DNA of 64,000 nucleotides, from contig QEOQ01000092.1 of assembly GCA_010279815.1 (NCBI GenBank), forward strand, positions 40,238 to 104,237, given 5' to 3'. A model generated the notes under the pieces. It was not told the origin of the DNA, ran no database searches, and worked only from the letters and a program-made list of their open reading frames with translations. Numbering within the stretch: the stretch's first letter is position 1; each line of letters starts with the position of its first letter. The DNA is from Brachionus plicatilis (Eukaryota; Rotifera; Eurotatoria; Ploima; Brachionidae). A program made the translations under genes and the position numbers. Shown here piece by piece: positions 24,250 through 35,700 of this stretch.

Positions 24250-24970
24250 CCAACTGATCTTTTTTTCTACAATTATTATTAGAATATTATTTTTTCAAGT
24301 TAAAGTTATGAAATTTTTTAAAATTATTTTAAAATATTTTCAAGAGTTTATTATAATTATGAAATTTATGTATTTCATGTAGTTGAAATGAAATGACACG
24401 TAGTTAAGTTAAATTTTGTTATAATTTTTTGCATTTTATAAAATAATGCGATGCTAAAAGGAAACTTATTTATGAAATGAATAGAACTTGATGTCAAAAA
24501 ATTTTATCTTCTTTCCTACAGGTGTTTTTGATTGATCTAATTTTGGGAAAAAAAATTTAAAATAATAAATAGGTGACCAATTTATGGTCATGTAAAAAGA
24601 AATTTGGTCACCTAATGATTACAGTGGTAACTAAATGTTTATTAAGTAAAGATTTTTTAAATTTTTTTTAATACTCATATTTAATAATAATTTTGAATTT
24701 GAAAAAATTAAAATTTAAAAATGGACAAAGAAATTAAAGATTCATAAGAATTTAAAATATTTAATTTAATTGCTGAATTGAGTGCAAGTCTGTTCAAAGT
24801 TTCAAAAATAAATGGAACTAAAATTCAGAATAAAAGGGAAAAATGGATTTAATAAGCATTTGAGCTGGCGTTGCATTGACCACAAGAGTGGTACATATAA
24901 GTGTTGTAAATAAATAGTATTTGAATTTACTTTTGAATAATTAAATTAATTTTTAAATTTGAGTTTATAT
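24250..24970. other. AT-rich intergenic stretch
   Basis: No ORF, repeat copy or RNA gene was recognised. Confidence 0.4.
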
Positions 24971-24974
24971 TTAA

Positions 24975-25191
24975 ACATTTTAATTCTCGATTTTGGACTT
25001 GAGGGATTAAGCCAAGAAATAAATACAACAATTTAATTTAGTTTAAAAGATTATTTAATGGAATCGGAAATTATTACAATAATAAAGTGGTTTTAAAAAG
25101 TAGCTAGAACATGTGCTTCAGCTGCAGTTAATTCAAGATTAAATAATAAGTAGATCCATGTCAAGACTTGAGTCTAAACAAAAACATTTTT
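24975..25191 (-). repeat. degenerate solo LTR
   Basis: The sequence parallels the LTR at 35523-35724 through its length: GGGATTAAGCCAAGAAATAA, TAGAACATGTGCTTCAGCTG, AGATTAAATAATAAGTAG and CATGTCAAGACTTGAGTCTA all have close counterparts there in the same order. No internal retroelement sequence adjoins, so it is probably a solo LTR. Confidence 0.55.
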
Positions 25192-25699
25192 TATTTGAGT
25201 TTAAAGGATATGGGACAATTATTCGGACTTGGACTTTAATTTTAGTGAATTTGACTTTAACTAGGCCGCCACATTAACTTTCTGGATAGGCAAAAAATTC
25301 ATGTTGTTCGGACTTTTTTTTTGAAATTTAAAAGGACTCTTAATGTTTGTGCACAATATTTTTAGTAAAAAAAATAATAAAAAATTTATAATAAAAAAAT
25401 AATAAAAATAATAAAAAACCCAAAAATAAAAAAAAATTAAAATATTAATTTAATATTGATTAAATTGTGTCAATTTTTTTATTTAAAATAAACATAAATA
25501 ACCGTAAGTAAGAATACCAAAAAAAAATTGATTTTTCCATTGACTCTATAAAAAAAATATTTTTTTAGTAAAAAAAAAAATAAAAAAAAAACCAAAAAAT
25601 TTAATTTTTTTTCTAAAGCAACCATTTGGGCAATAAAAACCTCTTTTTTTCTTCATTGGGAGTATTACAAGTTTTACAAATAATCTCTATTGATAAAGC

Positions 25700-26110
25700 T
25701 GCATTATTCGGCTTGTGTCATTTAGATAATGTTGGAGCTTGTTCAAGTTCTTTATCCGAATCTTCTTCAGATTCAAGTATGGCATTCTCTTCGTTCTGAA
25801 TACAGTTCGCTGGTTGATGTTGTAGACACAACCTTTCAATTAATAAACTAAAACCAAAGTTAAATTTTGTTAAATTCTAAAACCAAAGCTGCTCTACAGC
25901 CATGAACCGACAATAATATCGACTGATACCATTTTGTTTGCTCTTTAGCTCCCAACAATTCCCGTTTATCTCACCGTTTTGTACTCTTGATTCCATTTCC
26001 TTAAAATTATTAAAAAATTCAGGTAATTTAAATTCAGTATTCTTACCTCTGTAATGCTTCGCGTGAGTTTCTGATCCGTCACGGTTGAGTGGTTTTTGAT
26101 CGATCTTCGA
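25700..26110 (-). pseudogene. coding remnant with piggyBac-tail-like Cys/His pattern
   Basis: The minus strand shows three open pieces: VTDQKLTRSITE ending at a GTAAGA donor near 26049; a piece with CWELKSKQNGISRYYCRF (about 25885-26000); and RLCLQHQPANCIQNEE with an acidic tail and stop near 25724. C-x(n)-RYYCxx...LCLQH recalls the Cys-rich zinc-ribbon at the C-terminus of piggyBac-type transposases. The second and third pieces do not join with an ordinary intron, so it is probably decayed. The assignment rests on pattern memory only. Confidence 0.3.
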
Positions 26111-26440
26111 TTATTGATTTGCTTGATTGATATACGATCGAAAGAGGGGTCCCTATGACACTTCTCAGTGCCTTTTTTGTATACTTTTCAATATACGGAA
26201 AAACTAGACTACTCTGTGCTTGAGTTGGTCAGTTTATGACCAAGTCTTTCGCCTAGTCCCTAGGGCCTCAAAGAACGAAGCAATAGGACTTTTAAATGAT
26301 AGGATACTTTTCAGTAACCTGATAGATGACTTTTTAATCACCTATAAAATTGAACTAAAAGATACTTTTCAATATCTTATTCCGAAAAGTAAATTAAGAT
26401 ATAATTTTCTTTCTAAGATTTTATTAGTTTTTTTAGTTAT

Positions 26441-27737
26441 TTAACCCAAGAACACATTTTAAGACTTACTAAAGATATATGTAGTGGTTTCAATGAGAAA
26501 AAACTCACCGGGGCCGTCCTTTTCGACCTAGAAAAGGCTTTCGACAAAACTATACACCAAAAAATATTAAAAAAATTAAACGAACTAAAAATTAGCCCAA
26601 TTTTTCTTAATTGGATTAGGAGTTTCTTGAACGGTCGATCATTTGAAGTTTTCATAAATGAATCAAAATCCAGTACTAAGCAAATCTACTGCGATGTACC
26701 GCAAGGTAGTTGTCTGTCTCCAACCATTTTTATTCTCTTTTTTAGCGACATAATAAAAGAACTACCCGAAAATATAAAAGTAGCTCTTTTCGCCGACGAC
26801 CTGTGCATATGGATATCATGTCTCTCCATTAAAGAAATTGAGTTTTATTTACAAATAGCTACAGACAAAATAAATGAATTTTGCAACACATGGGGTTTCA
26901 TTATCAACAAATCCAAAACATGCCACACAACTTTTACAACAGCTGGACAAAAAAAAAAACTATTTTATCAAATACAAGCTTAGCCTTAAAATCGAAAATC
27001 AAGACATTCCACTCGAACCAAACCCGACTTTTCTCGGCATCAAACTTGATCCGAAGCTATCGTTTAAGCCACATCTTGAACAACTAGGAAAAAAATTAAT
27101 ACCCAAAACAAACCTCATACGAAGAATAAAAAACTTCAAATGGTCAAACTCAACTAAATTGAATCTAACACTTTATAAGTCTCTTATTAGATCGTTATTC
27201 GATTACTGCTTCATCATTCTAAACGTCGGAACAGGAAAAATAAAGACCTCTCTCCAAAAAATCCAAAACAAGTTGTTAAAAATAATTAAACACTTCCCAA
27301 TTAAAACTTCAACCAAATCGATACATAAAGTTTTAAAGCTGGAAACTATTGAGGAAAGGTCAAATAGCCTATTTATAAAATTCCTAACGAATAAATCCAA
27401 ACAGGAATTGATAGCAAAAGAAATTCATGAATACATGTCAACACGGCAATCAAGCACAAACAAAAAATTCGAGACGCCATTGGACGCATTTAATAGACTA
27501 ACAAACTGTACATAGAATTGTAAATGTTGAATGAACACATTTTTTCTTCCCATTTTATACTATTTATATTTCTCTTTTTTACTTTTTTTAAAATCTTTCT
27601 ACTCTAAAAAATCGAACTTTTTATTTTTCCTTCTTTAATCAATGCTTTGTAGCAATTGGGTTTAAACCAAGGCGCAAGCTATTCGGACGAACCTGGGGTC
27701 CGCCCCAAAGTATTTTTTAAAAAAAAAAAAAAAAAAT
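26441..27737 (+). mobile_element. 5'-truncated non-LTR retrotransposon (RT domain)
   Basis: The frame beginning TQEHILRLTKDI carries reverse transcriptase motifs in order: AVLFDLEKAFDKTIH, VPQGSCLSPTIF, and the catalytic box ALFADDLCIW (FADD in place of the commoner YADD). At an A-run near 26951 the frame slips by one base, then continues (FLGIKLDPKLSFKPHLEQL ...) to a stop at 27515. An untranslated tail of about 200 bp ends in poly-A at 27718-27737, marking the 3' end. The upstream part (endonuclease, ORF1) is missing. The organisation resembles jockey/CR1-type LINEs. The single slip could be an error in the A-run. Confidence 0.85.
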
Positions 27738-27867
27738 TATTCAAAAATACAATTAATATATATACGAAAATTACAAATTTATAAGAGTTTTTCTCATTAA
27801 CTTTTCTAAAAATAACTTCAAGGTAAAATATATTAAAATTTTATTTTTTCCTTTTTTAATCTTGAAA

Positions 27868-28008
27868 TTACATCTTTACACCCCTTATCCTCTTGTAAGA
27901 CTCTTTCAATACTTTTTGATATGGAAATGAATCCGCATCATTAAGAGTTTCGTCTTCAGAATTGAGTAATATGCTTTCACTTGATTTGGTCTGATCTACT
28001 GATTGCAT
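27868..28008 (-). CDS. small Ser/Glu/Asp-rich ORF (46 aa)
   Basis: ATG at 28008 to TAA at 27868 encodes MQSVDQTKSSESILLNSEDE... ending YKRIRGVKM. Codon use is more varied than in the flanks and the frame stays open upstream to an acceptor-like GCTAG at about 28037, so this may be a terminal exon. It resembles in style the acidic tail near 25724. The family is not recognised. Confidence 0.25.
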   Translation of the reverse strand: MQSVDQTKSSESILLNSEDETLNDADSFPYQKVLKESYKRIRGVKM

Positions 28009-28233
28009 GTTGAGTACAGTGAAGTTGATTTTAGTCTAGCTTTTTTAAAATTTTTTTTAGCTGTTACATTTTTTTTTTTTCAAAGTTTATTTCAAAATTT
28101 AAATGGCTCTTAGTAATAGAACTCTTTCCGCCATTGATTTTCATTTTTTTATTTAATAGTTTTACATTAATAAATTGAAAAAATAAATAATTTTATTTAA
28201 TTTTAAATAATTTAAATTAAAAAAAAAACGAAT

Positions 28234-29840
28234 TTAAGTAGAAAATCCATTTTCAATTATCCATTCATTTGTATCATTCCAGATACCACAGAGTGGTGTT
28301 TTGTTACTGCAAATTCTTGAGCTGTTAACAAAGGCACCGACATAGTCATTTATTAGCTCTATAATAAATTTTTTTTTAAAAATAAAGCATTTTTTAATGT
28401 ACTTTACGAACAGTTTGTCGAGGCAGACTTCGGTTTTGTCAAACTTCATTTCTTCAAGAAACTTATCTGACGATCTGACGGGATATCGAAAGGAAAGTGG
28501 TAAATGGACTTAATTGAGATGTTTTGTATCGTTTGGATCTTAGAAAGATTGGAATTTGACGTTAAAGTAGGAATAAAAAAACTGTAGTCAATTACGAGGC
28601 CAATTAGTGTTTTGTGAATATTAAGAAGGGTATCTTTTTTCAACTTCCAAAATTTACTTGAAAGGATTTCTATAATATTTATAGGATAGACGCATCGTGC
28701 TCTTATAAAATCAATTTGTGAATTGAAAAACAAATTTTCATCAAATTTTATTCCTAAAAAAATTGGATTTTTTACGTGGGGAACTTTTTTATTAAATAAA
28801 TTTCCGTCAATAGGTTGGTTTTTGGAGGAGTTGCCTGAGAAAATGACTTTGCTACATTTTTCAGCAGCCATTTTCATTTTCCATTTAACCAGCCATCCTT
28901 CAAGTTTTTTAAGATAAGAGTTTATTGAAAAAGTTATTTTGCCAAATTTTTTGAAAATGAAGAAAGAAACAAGATCGTCTGCATAGAGAAGTGAGTAATT
29001 TTTATTTTTTGAATGGACCTTTGGAACATCGTTGATAAAAATGGTAAAGAGTAATGGACTGATAACTGCTCCTTGAGGAACCCATGATTGGATTTCCCCC
29101 ATTTCGGTTGAATAATTGTTTATGCTAACAAAAAATTGTCTTTCTTTTAAAAAATCTTATACCGCTCCAAGATATATAAAGGGACTTTAAGTTGGGCCAT
29201 TTTATATAAAATCCCATCATGCCAGTTTTTATCGAAATCCTGTGAGATGTCGAAGAAGAGAGAACATACTTTTTTTTTCTATTTAATATTTCTGCAATTT
29301 TTTGGGTAAGGAAAACAAGGTTATCAGTTGTTCGTCGGTGCGAACGGAACCCAGATTGTTCCAAACAGATAACGTTGTTTTCTTCGAGGTACCATCGTAC
29401 CATCTGTTTCTAAGTATTCTTTCTAGGACTTTCCCTAGACAGCTTGTGACACTGATTGGGCGAAATTTATTTGGATCATTAGAAATTTTTTTCTTTGGGA
29501 TCATTGTGATTCTTGATATTTTCCATTGACAAGATATCAAGTATCAAGAATCCCATTAGGGCAGACAAGATGCTGATAGACATAGATTAAATAAATCTTG
29601 GACTTTTTTAAGAAATAAATCAGGGAGATTTCTAATCATTTGGAAGCTAATTTTATCCGGACATCGAGCTGAGTCTTTCTTAATTTTCTTTATTGTTTTT
29701 TTAAGTTCGCTTAACTCAATTTTAGGAAATGTCGAATGGCTCTCAGAGTAAAAAGATAAATATTTTTTTTAAGATACAAAAGAATCGACTATATTTGAGT
29801 TAATTTTATCCCATTGTAACGAATTGTCAATTGAAAAGGT
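28234..29840 (-). mobile_element. frameshifted non-LTR retrotransposon (RT), minus strand
   Basis: Read on the minus strand, open pieces follow in the order expected for a LINE ORF2: a pre-RT segment (ELSELKKTIKKIKKD, near 29700), SRITMIPKKKISNDPNKFRP and SVTSCLGKVLERIL (29283-29540), QSGFRSHRRTTDNL (29125-29403), then VPQGAVISPLLFTIF and the catalytic SLLYADDLVSFF (28446-29102), and a C-terminal piece to a stop at 28234. At least three frameshifts or stops break it, so it is inactive. It differs in sequence from the element at 26441 and faces the opposite way. Confidence 0.8.
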
Positions 29841-29988
29841 TTTACTAAGAATACAATGAATGAATGAATGATAAACGTCTTTATTTAAATAAATAAATAA
29901 ATATTGGCTCGAGCTTCCGCTCCTTTGCCAAGCTTAAATAAAATGTTTCCAAAAACAAAAAAAAAGAAATATAAAATAAAATTATTAT

Positions 29989-30895
29989 NNNNNNNNNNNN
30001 NNNNNNNNNNNNNNNNNNNNNNNNNNNNNNNNNNNNNNNNNNNNNNNNNNNNNNNNNNNNNNNNNNNNNNNNNNNNNNNNNNNNNNNNNNNNNNNNNNNN
30101 NNNNNNNNNNNNNNNNNNNNNNNNNNNNNNNNNNNNNNNNNNNNNNNNNNNNNNNNNNNNNNNNNNNNNNNNNNNNNNNNNNNNNNNNNNNNNNNNNNNN
30201 NNNNNNNNNNNNNNNNNNNNNNNNNNNNNNNNNNNNNNNNNNNNNNNNNNNNNNNNNNNNNNNNNNNNNNNNNNNNNNNNNNNNNNNNNNNNNNNNNNNN
30301 NNNNNNNNNNNNNNNNNNNNNNNNNNNNNNNNNNNNNNNNNNNNNNNNNNNNNNNNNNNNNNNNNNNNNNNNNNNNNNNNNNNNNNNNNNNNNNNNNNNN
30401 NNNNNNNNNNNNNNNNNNNNNNNNNNNNNNNNNNNNNNNNNNNNNNNNNNNNNNNNNNNNNNNNNNNNNNNNNNNNNNNNNNNNNNNNNNNNNNNNNNNN
30501 NNNNNNNNNNNNNNNNNNNNNNNNNNNNNNNNNNNNNNNNNNNNNNNNNNNNNNNNNNNNNNNNNNNNNNNNNNNNNNNNNNNNNNNNNNNNNNNNNNNN
30601 NNNNNNNNNNNNNNNNNNNNNNNNNNNNNNNNNNNNNNNNNNNNNNNNNNNNNNNNNNNNNNNNNNNNNNNNNNNNNNNNNNNNNNNNNNNNNNNNNNNN
30701 NNNNNNNNNNNNNNNNNNNNNNNNNNNNNNNNNNNNNNNNNNNNNNNNNNNNNNNNNNNNNNNNNNNNNNNNNNNNNNNNNNNNNNNNNNNNNNNNNNNN
30801 NNNNNNNNNNNNNNNNNNNNNNNNNNNNNNNNNNNNNNNNNNNNNNNNNNNNNNNNNNNNNNNNNNNNNNNNNNNNNNNNNNNNNNNNNNNNNNN
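29989..30895. other. assembly gap (907 N)
   Basis: A run of N. The left flank is a retroelement-tail-like repeat (AAATA units plus GCTCGAGCTTCCGCTCC), a likely cause of the break. An open frame drawn through the gap has no meaning. Confidence 0.99.
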
Positions 30896-32720
30896 ATTCG
30901 AATTTTTAAATATCTTAATTAGAAACTAAAATTTTTTTTTAAATTAAGTTAATTATTCAAATAAAATATGATCCAAATTTAAAAGACAAATTATTTTTTG
31001 ATTTGAAAACAAAAATCAGTTAAAAAAGAAATCAAATGTGCCATTTGGCTAAACATTTGACTAAATGCACAAAAAAAATTTTTGTAATTTGAAAAAGTGA
31101 TTTATTATTTGTTTAAATTAAAGTTAAATTCTTGAATATAAATAAAAAATATTAAATGAAATATTAAAAATATCAAAAACTCACTTCGATTAGTAAAAAA
31201 ATCAATTATTATAAACAATATTAAAATTTTCAATTAAGTTCTTATTCATTTGAATTTAATTCTAAATATTTACAGAAGTCCTTTGAAAGATAATTCAAAT
31301 TAATGTTTTTAACGTAAAATTAATAGAATTTACGTGAAATTAGGAAGAGTTGGAAACCAAAGAAATTTTTATTCTCTCGAAATTTTTTGTATTTAATTTT
31401 GGTCAAATTTGTATGAAAAATAAATTTACCTTTTGTTAATATTCCAATTTTTAAATGGCAGAAACAGGTAAAATATATAAGAAAATATTTTAATTAATTT
31501 TACAAAATTGGCTTAATAGTTAGACCATCATTCACCATCATATTCTATTAAAATTTTATTACCAATTTTCAAAAATACGGAAACTTTTTATTAAAGTTTA
31601 AAAGTAATTAGCTTCAATAAATGGCTAATAAAATATTTTCTTTCAATGGATAATTGTATAAATAAAACCAGAGTTGTTTAAAAGTCCCAAGTTGAAGTTA
31701 CGTTTATAGTGTATTGTATTCAAATTTTTAAAAAATATTTATTAGACAATTTTTTATTCGATTCGTTTTTTTCTTTTTAAATTTATTCGATTTTAAAATT
31801 CAAATATATAATTAATTTTTTTCCTTATTTAAATTTTTTTTATTTGGTTTTAGTAATTGAATCTTTCATTTATTCAAAATTTGGAATCAAATAAAAATTT
31901 ATTTGTTATTCCAGGTTAAATTTATTTTTGTTTGAATTCAATATTTAAATAAAATTGTCTAAAATTTGGATGAAATTTAAACAAATTTTGAAAAACGTCA
32001 ATCCAAATAACATCACTAATTATGGTTTCATTAATTTAATTGTTTTATTCATAATAAGTCCGGAAAAAAAAGATAGAGATAAAAATTTGTATTTTTTGTT
32101 GATTTTTTATATGAATTTGTGGTTATTTTTACTAATTTTTACTACTTTTAAACACCCCGGTTTTTTTCTATATAATTTAACAAAGCACCTTAAGAGGATC
32201 AATTTGCAGAATCAATTCTAAACCTTTAGAAAAAAACATTTTGCAATTTTTGTTCTATATTTTTGTTCTAAAATTCTCAATTGCTAAAAAGAAAAGTGAA
32301 ATATAAATACAAAATAAAACTTAATCTATTCAGGTGAAATAGCTGAAAGAAATTCTAAAAATGCTTTCTATTTCTTGAAGATATGAATAAAAATCATCAT
32401 GCCAAATTTAAATAAATTTCTAGCTTATATTCAAGGTTCTTGAAATTTAAAAAAATGAAACCGCTAATGGCTGGATATTTTTTACGTCAACTCTAGATTT
32501 GTTTTGAATTATTAAAAATTAGTTGCTATACAAAAATTATTACTCAAAAATTTTCATATTTGTTGTCAACCAATACACTTATTGAAAATTTTGCTAAGGT
32601 AAATATCAGAGATACTTAAAAACTATTGCACTTGAATACTAAATAGACAAACTAAATAGCAAGTGCTAGTTTATTGAAATTTTTTTAAAGACCTAAACTA
32701 AAACAGTCACAAGACTAGGC
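30896..32720. other. AT-rich intergenic stretch
   Basis: No gene was recognised. At 31668 AACCAGAGTTGTTTAAAAGTC matches the left end of the MITE at 55248 but no right end follows, so it is a truncated copy. An 88-codon open frame at 31955 lacks an ATG start and family resemblance. Confidence 0.4.
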
Positions 32721-32724
32721 AGAA

Positions 32725-35700
32725 ATGAGCCAAAAATGGATTGAAAACTACGCTGATTCAAAAGAATTTAAATTAAATCCAAGTAAGAGACCTTAAAAAT
32801 GCATTTAAAATTCTCTAAATCATAATTTTAAAGGCGATTCCAATGTCACTTTTGTGAAATGGTCACTGGACCAAAACTCAGACACTGCCAGCCAAATTGA
32901 CAGCTGTAACAAAAGATTTTCTTACTGCTATCTTTGTTCCATAGGGGCTCATGAGCACAAAAAAACCCAACCTGTTCCAATAAATAAACGACGCTATCTT
33001 ACACCATACATCAATCCAATTCAGTTGATTAAAAAATTTGAAAAAAACATAGTTGATTCTGAACTAAAAACAAAATATAAATTTATAATTAAAACTGGAT
33101 CAGGCCTGCATTCAGGGACAGATGCCACTGTTATGTTCAAACTTTTCGGAAATGCAGGAACATGGGAACAGACCGAGCTAAAGCCCAAAAACACGAATGG
33201 CATGAAATTTCCAGCAAACAGCATTGTAGAGATAGAGCTCAATGGTCCGATTATTGGTGTACTGAAGAAACTTAAAATTTGGGTAATTGTTATTTTTTTA
33301 AATGATACTAAAATATGAAATTGTCAAGTTTTTTAATGGAGAATTTAAATTTAAAATAAAAATTATTTTCTTTATTTTTCTGTAAGTGTTTAAAGGTGAA
33401 ACAAACATTTTAAAAATAAAAGAAAATTTAAATTGATGAAAATCCAAATCAAAATATTTTTTTCGCAGCCAAACAACAAATTAATTAGTTCTTCTTCTTA
33501 AAAATAACATTTTATTCGTAATTTTTTGTTTTTATTTTCAATTAAATTTGCTATATTTTACTTAATCTGGTGCAAATACATTAAAAATGAACATTTTTTA
33601 ATCATATTTGACACTTTTTTTTATTAAATTTGTTATATTAAAAATAACCCTATTTTCAGTAGTTTGAAAAATAATTACAATCTAATTAAAATTAGAAAAA
33701 AAATATTGTTTAATATTGATAGCACTTTTTGTGATCATATAAGACTTAAAAAAAATTATCATTAATATGGAAAAAAATAAAGAAAATTTTGATTTGATTA
33801 AATAAGAATTCAATTTATCATAAAAAAAGATAGGAAAAAATGATCCTGAAATTAATGAAATTTATTAGTTTTAATTTATTTCTAAAAGATATTGAGAAAA
33901 AATTTTATTCTAAATTTTTAAAAATAAATAATGGAAAAAATTTAAAATTAAATTTTTTTTTTAAACATTTTTTTTGGACTGATTAAGCAATTCAAAATTT
34001 CAAAATTTTTAACATCAATATACCTAAAATTTGTTATTTTTTCTATATATTTTTTTTCTATAAATTGATATTTCTATCTTTTTGATTTTTTCTGTCTTTT
34101 ATTTTTCTATGTATTGATAGTTCACCGAAAATAAAAATTAAAAAAATAAAATTTTTAAGAGAAGGTAAGTAGATAGGTTAATTGTCGCAACACTAAAAAT
34201 TCATTTAATTAAAAAAAAGAATCAATTTTTATTATTTTTACTTTTAAATGGTTTTTTTTATGTGATTTAATCATTTTTTATTTGATTTAAAACCTTTTTT
34301 TTGTGCGATATATTTTATTCAGAAAAAATTTACTAAATTTTCTAAGTTTTTCTAATTAGTAGAAATTTTGAATTTTTGATTTTGTATTAATTTAATTAAA
34401 AGATAATTTTGACACTTTAAAACGATAGAAAAACTTTATTTTCGCATTCAAAAAAAATTTTTTAGAGTAAATTTCTAATAAAAATTTTTACACACAAAAT
34501 TAAAATAATATTAATTTAAAATTTTTTTAAAAGCATAATGGTAAGTCAATCCGTGATGGCTGGTACTTAGACTTTGTTGAAATAGTTTGTTATTCACAGA
34601 AGCAAACGTGGCGGTTTGTATGTGATCAATGGCTTTCAGTTCACAGACCACCAAACTACTCAAATTCAGCCATTCTTTCTTTGAACACCATTTTCAATAC
34701 CGAGAAAATAAAAAATATGACAGAATATTTTTTTATTTTTAAAACTTCAGATAAATCCTTAGCAGGCAAAGATGTCAATGTACAATTTCAATTCACCGGA
34801 TCCAAGCATCAGTCACAAGTCTTCAGTCTTCTCACACCGTATGTAAATCTATTCGAGCAAAACCAGTTAGATTGCTTCTTGGTGACATGTGGCAATGATT
34901 TGGGCCCACCTGAAAAACTCAGACTGGCGCATAATTCAAGAAAAATGGCACACAATTGGGAAGTTGAGTTTATCAAAGTGTTTTATTCAAAACAGCCAGA
35001 TAGAATATTTACCTACAAAGTAGACAAATGGCTGGAAAAAAATGACCGTATGAATGCAATAATTAGCTTGTATGAAAATGTTATAATAAACCATAGCAAA
35101 AGCTCGGAAAATGGTAACATTAAAATTTTAATTTGATTTTAAAAAGATGATTTTTTTTTAAAGCTAAAAAAATCTACCACATTTCGGTGATGACAGGAAA
35201 TTTAAAAAATGCAGGAACTGATTCAAAGGTCTATATTGAGATAAAAGGTTCCAAAGGAGTCACTAAACGACATCGACTTCATAATTCAAAAGCAAGAAAC
35301 GAATTTGAAAGAGGAAAAATTGACCATTTTCATGTAAAATATACTTTTTTCACAGATTGATTTTTCTTTAATTTATTTGTCCAAAATGTGATCATATTTT
35401 CAGGACCGCTAATGTAGAATGGTTAGTCAATGAAAACAAAAAAAAATAAAAAAATATTTTCGGATATTAAAAATCAATTTTCAGGCTTAAGATCTTAACT
35501 TTTTCAAAAGGTAACTAAAATTTGTTAAAAGTCTTGAATTTGGACTCTAGGGATTTAAGCCAAGAAATAACAAAATAATTTAATTTGGTTGATAGTTTAT
35601 TAAAGTGAATCCGAAATTATAACAAATAGTTAGTTGTTTATATAGTATTTAGAACATGTGCTTGAGCTGCAGTTAACTCAAGATTAAATAATAAGTATAA

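Noticed and set aside
29904..30929. 341-codon open frame across the N gap
   Set aside because: Nearly all codons are NNN; the flanks are a repeat tail and A/T-rich DNA.
31955..32221. 88-codon hydrophobic plus-strand frame
   Set aside because: No ATG start, A/T-driven Phe/Leu/Ile composition, no splice or promoter context.
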